Assembly: GCA_051892875.1 (NCBI GenBank)
Contig: JBJFGR010000020.1
Coordinates: 1-64,000 of the forward strand
Direction: 5' to 3'
From: JBJFGR01 sp051892875
GTDB lineage: Bacteria; Pseudomonadota; Gammaproteobacteria; Enterobacterales; Succinivibrionaceae
Length of the DNA stretch: 64,000 nucleotides
The position numbers were made by a program, and so were the translations under genes. The notes beneath the pieces were generated by a model that was not told the DNA's origin, made no database searches, and saw only the letters and a list, made by a program, of their open reading frames with translations. Below, in pieces: positions 50,653 to 58,042 of this stretch (the first letter of the stretch is position 1; every line of letters starts with the position of its first letter).

Positions 50653-53600
50653 ATGTCGAATCCAAAATTTGTTCACCTTTATGTTCATACTGATTATTCC
50701 ATGTGTGATGGCTTAATGAGTGTTGGAAAAGTTGTTAAATTAGCTTCTTCAATGAATATGGCAGCTATTGCAATCACTGATTATATGAATCAGTGTAACA
50801 TGGTTAAACTTTATGAAGAAAGTTGTCCCAGAGGTATAAAACCAATTTTTGGTATTGAATTAAATGTTCTAGATGATTCAAATTCTCACGCCAGTAAAAA
50901 TAATTTTTATCGAATAAAATTATATGCCATAAATAAAATAGGTTATCGTAATATTGTAGAATTACAATCAGATGGATGGCGTCAAGGAAGTATTGATTAT
51001 AAAACTTGCGTTCGCTTAAGCTGGTTAAAAAAATATTCTGAAGGGGTTATTTGCTTATCAGGAGGCTATGTTGGAGATATTTGTGAATATCTTTGGAATA
51101 ATAGAGAAGATTTAGCCCAAAAGAGAATAGATTTATATAAAGAAATATATCCTAATCGTTTTTACATTGAGATAAGTAGATGTAATAGAAACAGAGAAGA
51201 AGAATATAACCAAAATGCTATAAAATTAGCTATAAAAAATGATTTACCAATTGTAGCCACAAATCCTGTGATGTTCGCAAAAAGAGAAGATTTTGAGACT
51301 CATAAGATAAGGGTAGCTGTTCAAGATAAAGTTACATTAGGTGATGAACGCTGGGTACACCCTTATACAGATGCTATGTATATGCGTAGCGTAGATGAAA
51401 TGTGTGAACTCTTTAAAGATCTCCCTGAAGCATTAGAGAATTCAGTTCAAATAGCTAAACGTTGTAGTGTTTCGTTATCTCTTGGGAAAAACTATTTACC
51501 AAAGTTTCCTACAGGTGACTTGACCGATGCGGAATATTTGACAAAAGAAGCGTATACAGGCTTAGAATCGCGATTAGAATTTTTATATCCAGATGAAAAA
51601 GAACGAGAAAAGCAGAGACCACGTTATGTAGAGCGTTTGCAAAAAGAACTTGATGTTATTATAAAAATGGACTTTCCTGGTTACTTTTTGATAGTGATGG
51701 AATTTATACAGTGGTCAAAAAATAATCATGTCCCTGTAGGGCCTGGACGTGGTTCAGGTGGTGGTAGTTTGGTAGCATATGCTATTCGTATTACAGATTT
51801 TGATCCTTTGCGTTTTGATTTACTTTTTGAACGTTTTTTAAATCCAGAACGTGTATCTATGCCCGACTTTGACGTTGACTTTTGTATGGATAATAGAGGC
51901 AGAGTAATTCAACACGTTGCTGATATGTATGGTAGACAGTCTGTATCTCAGATAATTACTTTTGGTACATTAGCTGCTAAAGCATCAGTAAAAGCAGTGG
52001 CTCGTGTAACAGGTAAATCATATTCATTTGGTGATAGGTTAGCAAAATTAATACCAAATACCCCAGGTATTACATTAAATCAAACTTTAGGTAGAGATGA
52101 AAAGAAACCTGAATTAAAAGTTCAGGATTTTATTGATTTATACCAAAAAGATGAAGAATGTAGGGAAGTTATAGATATTGCTTTACAATTAGAAGGTATA
52201 ACTACATCTCATGGTAAACATGCAGGTGGTGTGGTTATATCTCCTACAGTTATAACAGATTTTGCTCCATTAATGTGTGATGATTTTGGAGCTGATTATA
52301 AAACTCAATTTGATAAGCATGATGTTGAAGAAGCTGGTTTAGTAAAATTTGACTTTTTAGGGTTAAAAACATTAACCACTATAGATTGGGCATTAGATAT
52401 GATAAATGCTCGAATGGATAAGGAAGGAAAGCCTAGAGTTAATATATCTCGAATAGATTTAGAAGATCCTGAATCATATAAAGTATTACAATCTACGGAA
52501 ACAACAGCAGTATTCCAGTTAGAATCTCCTGGTATGAGAGATTTGATAGGGAAAATGAAACCTGACCATTTTGAGGATATGATAGCTTTAGTGGCTTTAT
52601 ATCGACCAGGTCCTATAGGATGCGGTATGGTGGATAACTTTGTTCGTCGTAAACATGGTGAAGAAGAAGTTGCCTATCCAGATCCACAATTTCAGCATGA
52701 ATGCTTAAAACCAATATTAGATCCAACGTACGGCATTATTGTTTACCAAGAACAGGTTATGCAAATAGCTCAAGCTTTAGCTGGTTACACCTTAGGTGGA
52801 GCGGATTTATTAAGAAGAGCAATGGGGAAGAAAAAGCCTGAAGAAATGGCTAAACAACGTTCAGTATTTAAAAAAGGTGCTGAAGATAAAGGAATTGATG
52901 GTGATCTTGCTATGAAGATCTTTGACCAGGTTGAAAAGTTTGCAGGGTACGGTTTTAATAAATCCCACTCTGCAGCCTATGCTTTGGTAGCTTTTCAAAC
53001 CCTTTGGTTAAAAACTCATTATCCTGCTGAATTTTTAGCAGCAATGATGACATCTGATAAGGAAAATACCGACAAGATTGTTGTTTATATTAATGAATGC
53101 AGAAGATTAAAAATTCCTGTAGATCCACCTGATGTGAATCAAGGACAAGTACATTTTATTGTAAATGAAGAAGGTCATATTGTCTTCAGTTTAGGTGCTG
53201 TAAAAGGTGTTGGTGAAGGTCCTGTTATGGCAATAATGGAGGCTAGAAAAAATGGTGGAAACTTTAGAAATCTATTTGATTTTTGCAGGCGAATAGATTC
53301 TAAAAAGATTTCTCGAAGAGTTATGGAATCCTTGATTATGGCTGGATCTTTAGATAAATTAGGCCCACATAGAGCATCGTTGATGGCAACTCTTGATAAA
53401 GCGATGAAATTAGCCTCGCAAACAAGTGCAGATAGGGAAAATGGTTGTTTAGATTTATTTGCTTCAGCAGATTTTGATAGTTTTAATGATCCTGAATTTG
53501 AGGATGTGCCTCCTTATCCTGATAAAGTATGGTTAAAAGGAGAGGTTGATACATTAGGGTTATATTTAACAGGTCATCCAATTGATCGTTATTCAAAAGA

Positions 53601-54171
53601 GATAACGAACTTTTCAAATATAAATATAGCTGATGTGCAGCCAACAACAAAAGTTTACGGTGAAGAACAAAAAAGGTATACCATAGCGGGAATTGTGGTA
53701 AAACTTGAACATCGTACCACCAAAAATGGTGCTCATTTTATGCAAGGATTTATACTTGATTACACAGGTGAGATTTTATTTAGTTTATGGCGCGATGATT
53801 ATGAAAAGTATAAAGACTTAATAGTCCCTGATATGTTAATAGTTGCTACGGGTACTGTATCTTATGATGATTATAATAAATGTAAAAAGATAAAAATTGA
53901 AGAAATAATGAATATTATAGAAGCTAGAATGAAATTCGGAAGATGTATGCGTATAGCAATAGACAAAGATTCATTTAATACCAAGAATTTTGTGCAAAGA
54001 CTTGAAGAAACTGTTAAAAAGTATTCAGGTCCAATGCCGATAGAGCTTCTTTTACAAAATAATGATTCTGTTTTTATAACAAATTCAAACTATAAAATAG
54101 ACCCTTCTGATGAAGTAATGGATGTGTTGAAGTACTTGTGTAATGGTCGAGTAGCTATTTCATATGCGTAG
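50653..54171 (+). CDS. dnaE: DNA polymerase III alpha subunit
   Basis: Replicative polymerase. The 1172-residue protein (E. coli 1160) is full length: PHP domain (VHTDYSMCDGLMSV), palm with the catalytic aspartates in MPDFDVDFCMD and the third in VKFDFLGLKTLT, fingers with the conserved YQEQVMQIAQ and RRAMGKKKPEEMAKQR, HhH, the OB domain, and a C-terminal tau-binding region. At the internal clamp-binding motif (QADMF 920-924 in E. coli) it has Cys932-Leu-Asp-Leu-Phe, a consensus QLDLF with Gln replaced by Cys. AGAGG lies 9 bases upstream. Confidence 0.97.
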   Translation: MSNPKFVHLYVHTDYSMCDGLMSVGKVVKLASSMNMAAIAITDYMNQCNMVKLYEESCPRGIKPIFGIELNVLDDSNSHASKNNFYRIKLYAINKIGYRNIVELQSDGWRQGSIDYKTCVRLSWLKKYSEGVICLSGGYVGDICEYLWNNREDLAQKRIDLYKEIYPNRFYIEISRCNRNREEEYNQNAIKLAIKNDLPIVATNPVMFAKREDFETHKIRVAVQDKVTLGDERWVHPYTDAMYMRSVDEMCELFKDLPEALENSVQIAKRCSVSLSLGKNYLPKFPTGDLTDAEYLTKEAYTGLESRLEFLYPDEKEREKQRPRYVERLQKELDVIIKMDFPGYFLIVMEFIQWSKNNHVPVGPGRGSGGGSLVAYAIRITDFDPLRFDLLFERFLNPERVSMPDFDVDFCMDNRGRVIQHVADMYGRQSVSQIITFGTLAAKASVKAVARVTGKSYSFGDRLAKLIPNTPGITLNQTLGRDEKKPELKVQDFIDLYQKDEECREVIDIALQLEGITTSHGKHAGGVVISPTVITDFAPLMCDDFGADYKTQFDKHDVEEAGLVKFDFLGLKTLTTIDWALDMINARMDKEGKPRVNISRIDLEDPESYKVLQSTETTAVFQLESPGMRDLIGKMKPDHFEDMIALVALYRPGPIGCGMVDNFVRRKHGEEEVAYPDPQFQHECLKPILDPTYGIIVYQEQVMQIAQALAGYTLGGADLLRRAMGKKKPEEMAKQRSVFKKGAEDKGIDGDLAMKIFDQVEKFAGYGFNKSHSAAYALVAFQTLWLKTHYPAEFLAAMMTSDKENTDKIVVYINECRRLKIPVDPPDVNQGQVHFIVNEEGHIVFSLGAVKGVGEGPVMAIMEARKNGGNFRNLFDFCRRIDSKKISRRVMESLIMAGSLDKLGPHRASLMATLDKAMKLASQTSADRENGCLDLFASADFDSFNDPEFEDVPPYPDKVWLKGEVDTLGLYLTGHPIDRYSKEITNFSNINIADVQPTTKVYGEEQKRYTIAGIVVKLEHRTTKNGAHFMQGFILDYTGEILFSLWRDDYEKYKDLIVPDMLIVATGTVSYDDYNKCKKIKIEEIMNIIEARMKFGRCMRIAIDKDSFNTKNFVQRLEETVKKYSGPMPIELLLQNNDSVFITNSNYKIDPSDEVMDVLKYLCNGRVAISYA

Positions 54172-54239
54172 TTTTGAAATTAATTGATTTTATTTCATAT
54201 ATTATTATAATATCATTGTTTGTGTAATAGATAACTAGT

Positions 54240-54270
54240 AATCAAGTACAATATTTTTTACTTGATTTTT
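54240..54270 (+). terminator. Terminator after dnaE
   Basis: A perfect 9-bp stem, AATCAAGTA / TACTTGATT, with a 10-base loop, followed by TTTAT. It lies about 70 bases after dnaE and 50 before accA. Confidence 0.7.
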
Positions 54271-54320
54271 ATACCATGTAAAAAATTAGTGGTATTCAAA
54301 AATAACTGAGGAATAGTTTC

Positions 54321-55277
54321 ATGAATATAAATTATCTTGATTTTGAACAACCGATCGCAGATTTATTAGCTCATATTGAGGAGTTAAAACATGTTAGCAG
54401 TAACATAGGTGACAGTGTTGATTTTTCAGAACAGATAGTGTCATTAGAAAAGAAATGTGATGAGTTAACTCGTAAGACTTTTTCAGACTTAGGTGCTTGG
54501 CAGATTTCTCAGTTATCTCGTCATCCATTAAGACCGTATACTTTAGATTATATCCAATATATATTTACTGATTTTGAAGAATTACATGGTGATAGAGCAT
54601 ATGCCGATGATTCTGCTATTGTAGGCGGTATAGCTAGATTAAATGATGAACCTGTTATGGTTATTGGTCATCAAAAGGGTAGGGATGTTCAACAGAGAAC
54701 TGCTAGAAATTTTGGTATGCCAAGACCTGAAGGTTATAGAAAGGCTTTACGTTTAATGCAAACAGCAGAAAGATTTAAAATGCCTATTATAACTTTTATT
54801 GATACTCCAGGTGCTTATCCAGGTGTCGGTGCAGAAGAACGTGGTCAAGCTGAAGCCATTGCTCGTAATTTGAAAGTAATGAGTGCTTTAAAGGTTCCTA
54901 TTATTTGTACAGTTATTGGTGAAGGTGGTTCAGGTGGCGCTTTAGCTATTGGTGTAGGTGATAGAGTAAATATGTTACAGTACTCAACATATTCTGTAAT
55001 TTCACCAGAAGGTTGTGCATCAATATTATGGAAGAGTGCAGATAAAGCATCTTTAGCAGCAGAGGCGATGAATATTACAGCTAAGCCATTAAAAGAATTG
55101 AACTTAATTGATAATATAATTGATGAACCATTAGGTGGTGCTCATCGTAATTATGCACAAATGGCAGAAAACTTAAAATTACGTCTAATTATGGATTTAG
55201 GTCAATTAAAATTACAGTCAGTTGATCAGCTATTGCAAAACAGATTTGATAGATTGATGAAATATGGTTATTGTTAA
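54321..55277 (+). CDS. accA: Acetyl-CoA carboxylase carboxyltransferase subunit alpha
   Basis: Transfers CO2 from carboxybiotin to acetyl-CoA, with AccD. The 318 residues match E. coli (319). Seen: LDFEQPIADLLAHIEEL, WQISQLSRHPLRPYTLDYI, EELHGDRAYADD, GRDVQQRTARNFGMPRPEGY (as QRTARNFGMPRPEGYRKALR), FIDTPGAYPGVGAEERGQAE and GEGGSGGALAIGVGD. GAGGA lies 8 bases before the ATG. Confidence 0.97.
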   Translation: MNINYLDFEQPIADLLAHIEELKHVSSNIGDSVDFSEQIVSLEKKCDELTRKTFSDLGAWQISQLSRHPLRPYTLDYIQYIFTDFEELHGDRAYADDSAIVGGIARLNDEPVMVIGHQKGRDVQQRTARNFGMPRPEGYRKALRLMQTAERFKMPIITFIDTPGAYPGVGAEERGQAEAIARNLKVMSALKVPIICTVIGEGGSGGALAIGVGDRVNMLQYSTYSVISPEGCASILWKSADKASLAAEAMNITAKPLKELNLIDNIIDEPLGGAHRNYAQMAENLKLRLIMDLGQLKLQSVDQLLQNRFDRLMKYGYC

Positions 55278-55291
55278 TAGGTAAATTTTTT

Positions 55292-55328
55292 AAAAATCCT
55301 AGGATAAATTGTATTCTAGGATTTTTTT
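55292..55328 (+). terminator. Rho-independent terminator after accA
   Basis: A perfect 11-bp stem, AAAAATCCTAG / CTAGGATTTTT, with a 13-base loop and a run of seven T, 14 bases after accA. Confidence 0.92.
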
Positions 55329-55366
55329 GTTTTATAAAATTGAATAGATAATGATTGATATAGACT

Positions 55367-56749
55367 ATGATAGACATAGATTTAGATAAATATAGAAATA
55401 TGGATTGGATTATTGCTCTAAGTGGTGGGGCTGATTCAAGGTTATTGTTAGAGTTATGTAATAATCATAAGTCTTTGGCTAATTCTATTAAAGCTATATA
55501 TGTACATCATCATTTACAAGATGTAGCTGATGATTGGGCAATATTTTGTAAAAAGCAATGTGAAAGTTTAAATATTAATTTTTTGGTTGAACATGTAAAA
55601 GTTTCTACAAAAGGTTCGGTAGAAGCAAATGCAAGAGAAGAAAGATATAAAGCTTTAAGAAAACATGTTTTACAAAACAGTGTGTTGTTTACAGCTCATC
55701 ATGCGGATGACTTACTAGAAACAGTGTTGTTGTCTTTAATCAGAGGCGTAGGGATAGAAGGGTTAAGTTCTTTACCTATGGAGAGAGAGTTTGATAAAGG
55801 TTTGCTAGTTCGTCCGTTATTGAATTTTTCAAGAAAAGATATTGAAGAAACCTGTAAAGAATTAAATCTTTCGTATGTTATAGATCCAACAAATAAAGAT
55901 TCACATTATGATAGAAATTATTTAAGAAATAAGGTAACTCCTTTGCTAAAGGAACGATTTCCTCAAATTTTACAAAATACAACCAGAACAGTACAAAACC
56001 TGCAAAGTGATAAAAAAATACTTCAGAAATATCTCTCAAGTGAACTATCACCAATGGTTTCTGAAATAAGTATTCCAAGTTTAAACGGTAAAGTGAGTAC
56101 TCTTAATATAAAGCAATTAGAAAATCATTGTAAAGATGATATATCAATTAAATTATCCTTAGTAAGATTTTTTTTGAAGAAATTTTATAATTTAGTTTTA
56201 TCAAAAGCTCAATTAATACTGTTGGTAGATTTATTTAAAGTCCAAAATAGTAGTAAACCATTATTAGTACAAGATGGGTTGAGAATAGCTATATATAGAG
56301 ATTTTTTATATGTAATAAAAGATTTTTCAAAATTATCAAATGTAAAAGTAGAACTTTTAAAAAATAATAATGGTACTTATTCTAGAAATTTAAATATCAA
56401 CGGAATCAACTTAAAAGTTGAACTTGTTCCTGAGAGTAATGGTGTAGTTGATAATTATATTCAGATTGAAGTAAACTCTGAGTTATCATCAATAGAGTTA
56501 GAATTAGATTTTAATCCCAAAACATCCTTAAGATTACATCCTTCAAAAAGAGTTCATTCTCAAGTTTTAAAGAATTTATGGAAAGAATATGGGATTCCTT
56601 TGTATTTAAGAGTTTTGTATCCTATAGTTTTATATAAAGATAGAATAATTGGGTGTTATGGTTTATTTTCAGAAAAAAAACGTGTTATTGTAGAAAGTTA
56701 CACTCAGGTAACAACATCAAAAATGAATCTTATTGTAACAATATTTTAA
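55367..56749 (+). CDS. tilS: tRNA(Ile)-lysidine synthase TilS
   Basis: Converts cytidine-34 of tRNA-Ile(CAU) to lysidine so that it reads AUA, a frequent codon in this AT-rich genome. The 460-residue protein (E. coli 432) has the PP-loop IALSGGADSRLLLEL (Ser19 to Ser24), HHLQDVADDW, HHADDLLETVLL, RPLLNFSRKDI, and a C-terminal substrate-recognition domain. The start ATG has no evident Shine-Dalgarno. In E. coli tilS likewise lies downstream of accA. Confidence 0.94.
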   Translation: MIDIDLDKYRNMDWIIALSGGADSRLLLELCNNHKSLANSIKAIYVHHHLQDVADDWAIFCKKQCESLNINFLVEHVKVSTKGSVEANAREERYKALRKHVLQNSVLFTAHHADDLLETVLLSLIRGVGIEGLSSLPMEREFDKGLLVRPLLNFSRKDIEETCKELNLSYVIDPTNKDSHYDRNYLRNKVTPLLKERFPQILQNTTRTVQNLQSDKKILQKYLSSELSPMVSEISIPSLNGKVSTLNIKQLENHCKDDISIKLSLVRFFLKKFYNLVLSKAQLILLVDLFKVQNSSKPLLVQDGLRIAIYRDFLYVIKDFSKLSNVKVELLKNNNGTYSRNLNINGINLKVELVPESNGVVDNYIQIEVNSELSSIELELDFNPKTSLRLHPSKRVHSQVLKNLWKEYGIPLYLRVLYPIVLYKDRIIGCYGLFSEKKRVIVESYTQVTTSKMNLIVTIF

Positions 56750-56785
56750 AAAATAAAAAAATGGAGCAAATGAAATCATTGCTCC
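56748..56785 (-). terminator. Minus-strand terminator facing tilS
   Basis: Stem GGAGCAA (56763-56769) / TTGCTCC (56779-56785), extended by TGA/TCA across a bulge. On the minus strand the hairpin runs into two blocks of six or more T (complement of 56748-56761). It would stop transcripts coming from the rpsT side before they run antisense into tilS. On the plus strand no U-tract follows, so it is at most a weak tilS terminator. Confidence 0.6.
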
Positions 56786-56846
56786 TCAAAACACACGGAA
56801 TGAAAAACATTAACGCAAATTTTGTTTTTCATAAGAGATAACTTTA

Positions 56847-56936
56847 ATGGAAAAAAAAGACATTAATGAACTAATTCTTGTTTTTATTATAATTAATTTT
56901 GTAATTTTATGTAAAAATACTAGTGTTTTTATGTAA
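56847..56936 (+). CDS. Candidate micro-ORF, 29 residues, one membrane segment
   Basis: ATG 56847 opens a 29-codon frame encoding MEKKDINELILVFIIINF and then VILCKNTSVFM: an acidic/basic start followed by one hydrophobic segment (about residues 9-22) with a Cys. Only a weak AGAG lies upstream. The stop codon lies in the second TTTATGTAA repeat, and a 14-bp hairpin (56926-56960) overlaps the end. Such short frames arise easily in AT-rich DNA. Confidence 0.2.
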   Translation: MEKKDINELILVFIIINFVILCKNTSVFM

Positions 56937-56993
56937 AAACAAAATATTTTTACATAAAAAGAATGTTTATTTATGTAACGTTACATAAATAAA
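56906..56993. repeat. Five copies of TTTATGTAA in 84 bp, with 14-bp hairpin and 28-bp palindrome
   Basis: Copies: 56906-56914 (+), 56928-56936 (+), 56950-56958 (-), 56970-56978 (+), 56981-56989 (-). The second and third lie in a perfect inverted repeat, TTTTTATGTAAAAA (56926-56939) / TTTTTACATAAAAA (56947-56960). The last two form a perfect 28-bp palindrome (56966-56993) whose centre is GTAACGTTAC. Central CG with TGTAA/TTACA half-sites resembles LacI-family operators. I do not recognise the element. Confidence 0.75.
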
Positions 56994-56996
56994 AAC

Positions 56997-57020
56997 GCAA
57001 CATATAAAATATTATGTTGC
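56997..57020 (-). terminator. Hairpin flanked by A8 and T5
   Basis: A perfect 8-bp stem, GCAACATA / TATGTTGC, with an 8-base loop. Read on the minus strand it ends in GTTTTTATTT; on the plus strand it is followed by eight A. The minus direction is therefore the likely terminating one. Confidence 0.45.
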
Positions 57021-57083
57021 AAAAAAAATGAAGAGAAATTGACAAAAATTTTATACTTAGAAGATTTTTATTTAAAGAAGTTT

Positions 57084-57145
57084 AAAAAAAAGCTCACGAA
57101 AAGTGTGAGCAGGAATATATTATGAAGGGTAGGTATTACCTACAC
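57084..57145 (-). ncRNA. Candidate minus-strand small RNA or processed RNA
   Basis: A strong minus-strand terminator (stem GCTCAC / GTGAGC, 57110-57092, then eight T) is preceded by a hairpin GTAGGT / ACCTAC. A weak promoter candidate lies upstream: TTGAAC (57178-57173), 15 bases, TAGACT (57157-57152). The unpaired stretch between the hairpins is antisense to the ribosome-binding site of the micro-ORF at 57122. It could instead be the tail of rpsT readthrough. Confidence 0.3.
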
Positions 57146-57205
57146 ATACTTAGTCTAATTTTGATTAAAAAAGTTCAAAAAATAAAAAACTTGATAAAAA
57201 AATAA
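57122..57205 (+). CDS. Candidate micro-ORF, 27 residues, cationic
   Basis: ATG 57122 follows a good Shine-Dalgarno (AGGA, 7 bases upstream) and opens MKGRYYLHILSLILIKK followed by VQKIKNLIKK: a hydrophobic stretch and then a lysine-rich tail. The stop is joined directly to the terminator at 57204-57227. A GCTCAC/GTGAGC hairpin stands just before the Shine-Dalgarno. The composition (Ile, Lys, Leu) is also what random AT-rich DNA gives, so this is tentative. Confidence 0.25.
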   Translation: MKGRYYLHILSLILIKKVQKIKNLIKK

Positions 57206-57227
57206 AAGGAAGCATACGCTTCCTTTT
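57204..57227. terminator. Bidirectional Rho-independent terminator of rpsT
   Basis: A perfect 10-bp stem, AAAAGGAAGC / GCTTCCTTTT, with an ATAC loop. T-runs are present on both strands. It lies 20 bases after the rpsT stop. Confidence 0.92.
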
Positions 57228-57246
57228 TAATCAAATCTATTATAAA

Positions 57247-57510
57247 TTAACCTAAAGCTTTGATTTGTGCACTTAAACGAGACTTATGACGAGCGGCCTT
57301 ATTTTTGTGAATTAAACCCTTTGTTGCAGCACGATCTAATAAAACTTGAGCGTTTTGGAAAGCAGCCTTTGCAGCTTCTTTATCCTTTGCAGCGATTGCA
57401 GCTACAACTTTCTTTACAGCAGTACGCATAGCTGAACGTTGAGCAACGTTACGTACACGGTTTTTTTCAGAAGTGATAATACGCTTCTTTGCAGATTTGA
57501 TATTTGCCAA
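57247..57510 (-). CDS. rpsT: 30S ribosomal protein S20
   Basis: Small-subunit protein bound to 16S rRNA. The 87 residues match E. coli (87), with ANIKSAKKRIITSEKNRVRN and the Ala/Lys-rich helices. The start codon is TTG, with AGGAG 6 bases upstream. E. coli rpsT also starts with UUG, a feature tied to its autoregulation, so the weak start is probably conserved on purpose. It is divergent from murJ-ribF-ileS. Confidence 0.97.
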   Translation of the reverse strand: MANIKSAKKRIITSEKNRVRNVAQRSAMRTAVKKVVAAIAAKDKEAAKAAFQNAQVLLDRAATKGLIHKNKAARHKSRLSAQIKALG

Positions 57511-57635
57511 AGTAGACTCCTAAATATTCTATAAAATGATAAACGTAAATGATATAAAAACAAAAAGTTTATCGTTCCGTTCATCGGTATAAATGTTAAT
57601 AACAACAGAAAAACTGTAAAAATCGCTAGTCGCAG

Positions 57636-57664
57636 ATTATAGTTTTTTTTTGCAATAAATACAA
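57636..57664 (-). promoter_or_regulatory. rpsT promoter
   Basis: On the minus strand, TTGTAT (57664-57659), a 17-base spacer, and TATAAT (57641-57636). The predicted leader before the rpsT TTG is about 118 bases and includes short inverted repeats. Confidence 0.7.
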
Positions 57665-57696
57665 GAACTATAAGAAATAATTCTGTCTATTTTAGT

Positions 57697-57959
57697 GGGT
57701 TGTCTAAAATAAGCTTGCAGTTATTAGCATTTTTCTTAAATAAAGAAACCGACTGCGGCACAAAGAGACACATTCTGAGGAAATTTATGCATATTGCAGT
57801 CTAACTTCTGTTGGACAATAAACTAGAGTGAATTCTAGCAAAAAAAAATGCTTTTGTCATTGGATTTGTAATTATTATCTCTATGTTACAGCTTGTAGCC
57901 TCTCTTTGATTAATCCTTTTATAATTCACTTTTAGGTGTCTAGTAAATTGTCCACAACC
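57697..57959. other. Intergenic block of higher GC, possible relic
   Basis: About 260 bases between the rpsT promoter and murJ promoter are visibly richer in G+C than the other intergenic regions. The ends are loosely inverted (GGGTTGT at 57697, ACAACC at 57954-57959). A plus-strand frame without a start codon reads ...ETDCGTKRHIL before a stop, vaguely like the GTKRHIL block of IS5-type transposases. CCGACTGC and GCAGTC (near 57750 and 57797) can pair. No gene is supported. A decayed insertion or an unrecognised RNA are the options. Confidence 0.25.
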
Positions 57960-57975
57960 TTCTTTTTGTGCAACA

Positions 57976-58004
57976 TAGACATGATCATTATAGATAAGTA
58001 TAAT
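57976..58004 (+). promoter_or_regulatory. murJ promoter
   Basis: TAGACA (57976-57981), a 17-base spacer and TATAAT (57999-58004), 39 bases before the chosen murJ start. Confidence 0.65.
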
Positions 58005-58042
58005 GTCAACCTTATAAATAAAAATAATGATAGGTGAAGAAA

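Noticed and set aside
56653..56841. 62-codon plus-strand frame starting inside tilS
   Set aside because: Most of it overlaps tilS in another frame; the part after tilS forms the minus-strand terminator hairpin. No Shine-Dalgarno.
57941..57960. DnaA-box-like TTGTCCACA near murJ
   Set aside because: A single copy with one mismatch; no cluster of boxes and no oriC-type neighbours (dnaA, gidA/mnmG, parAB).
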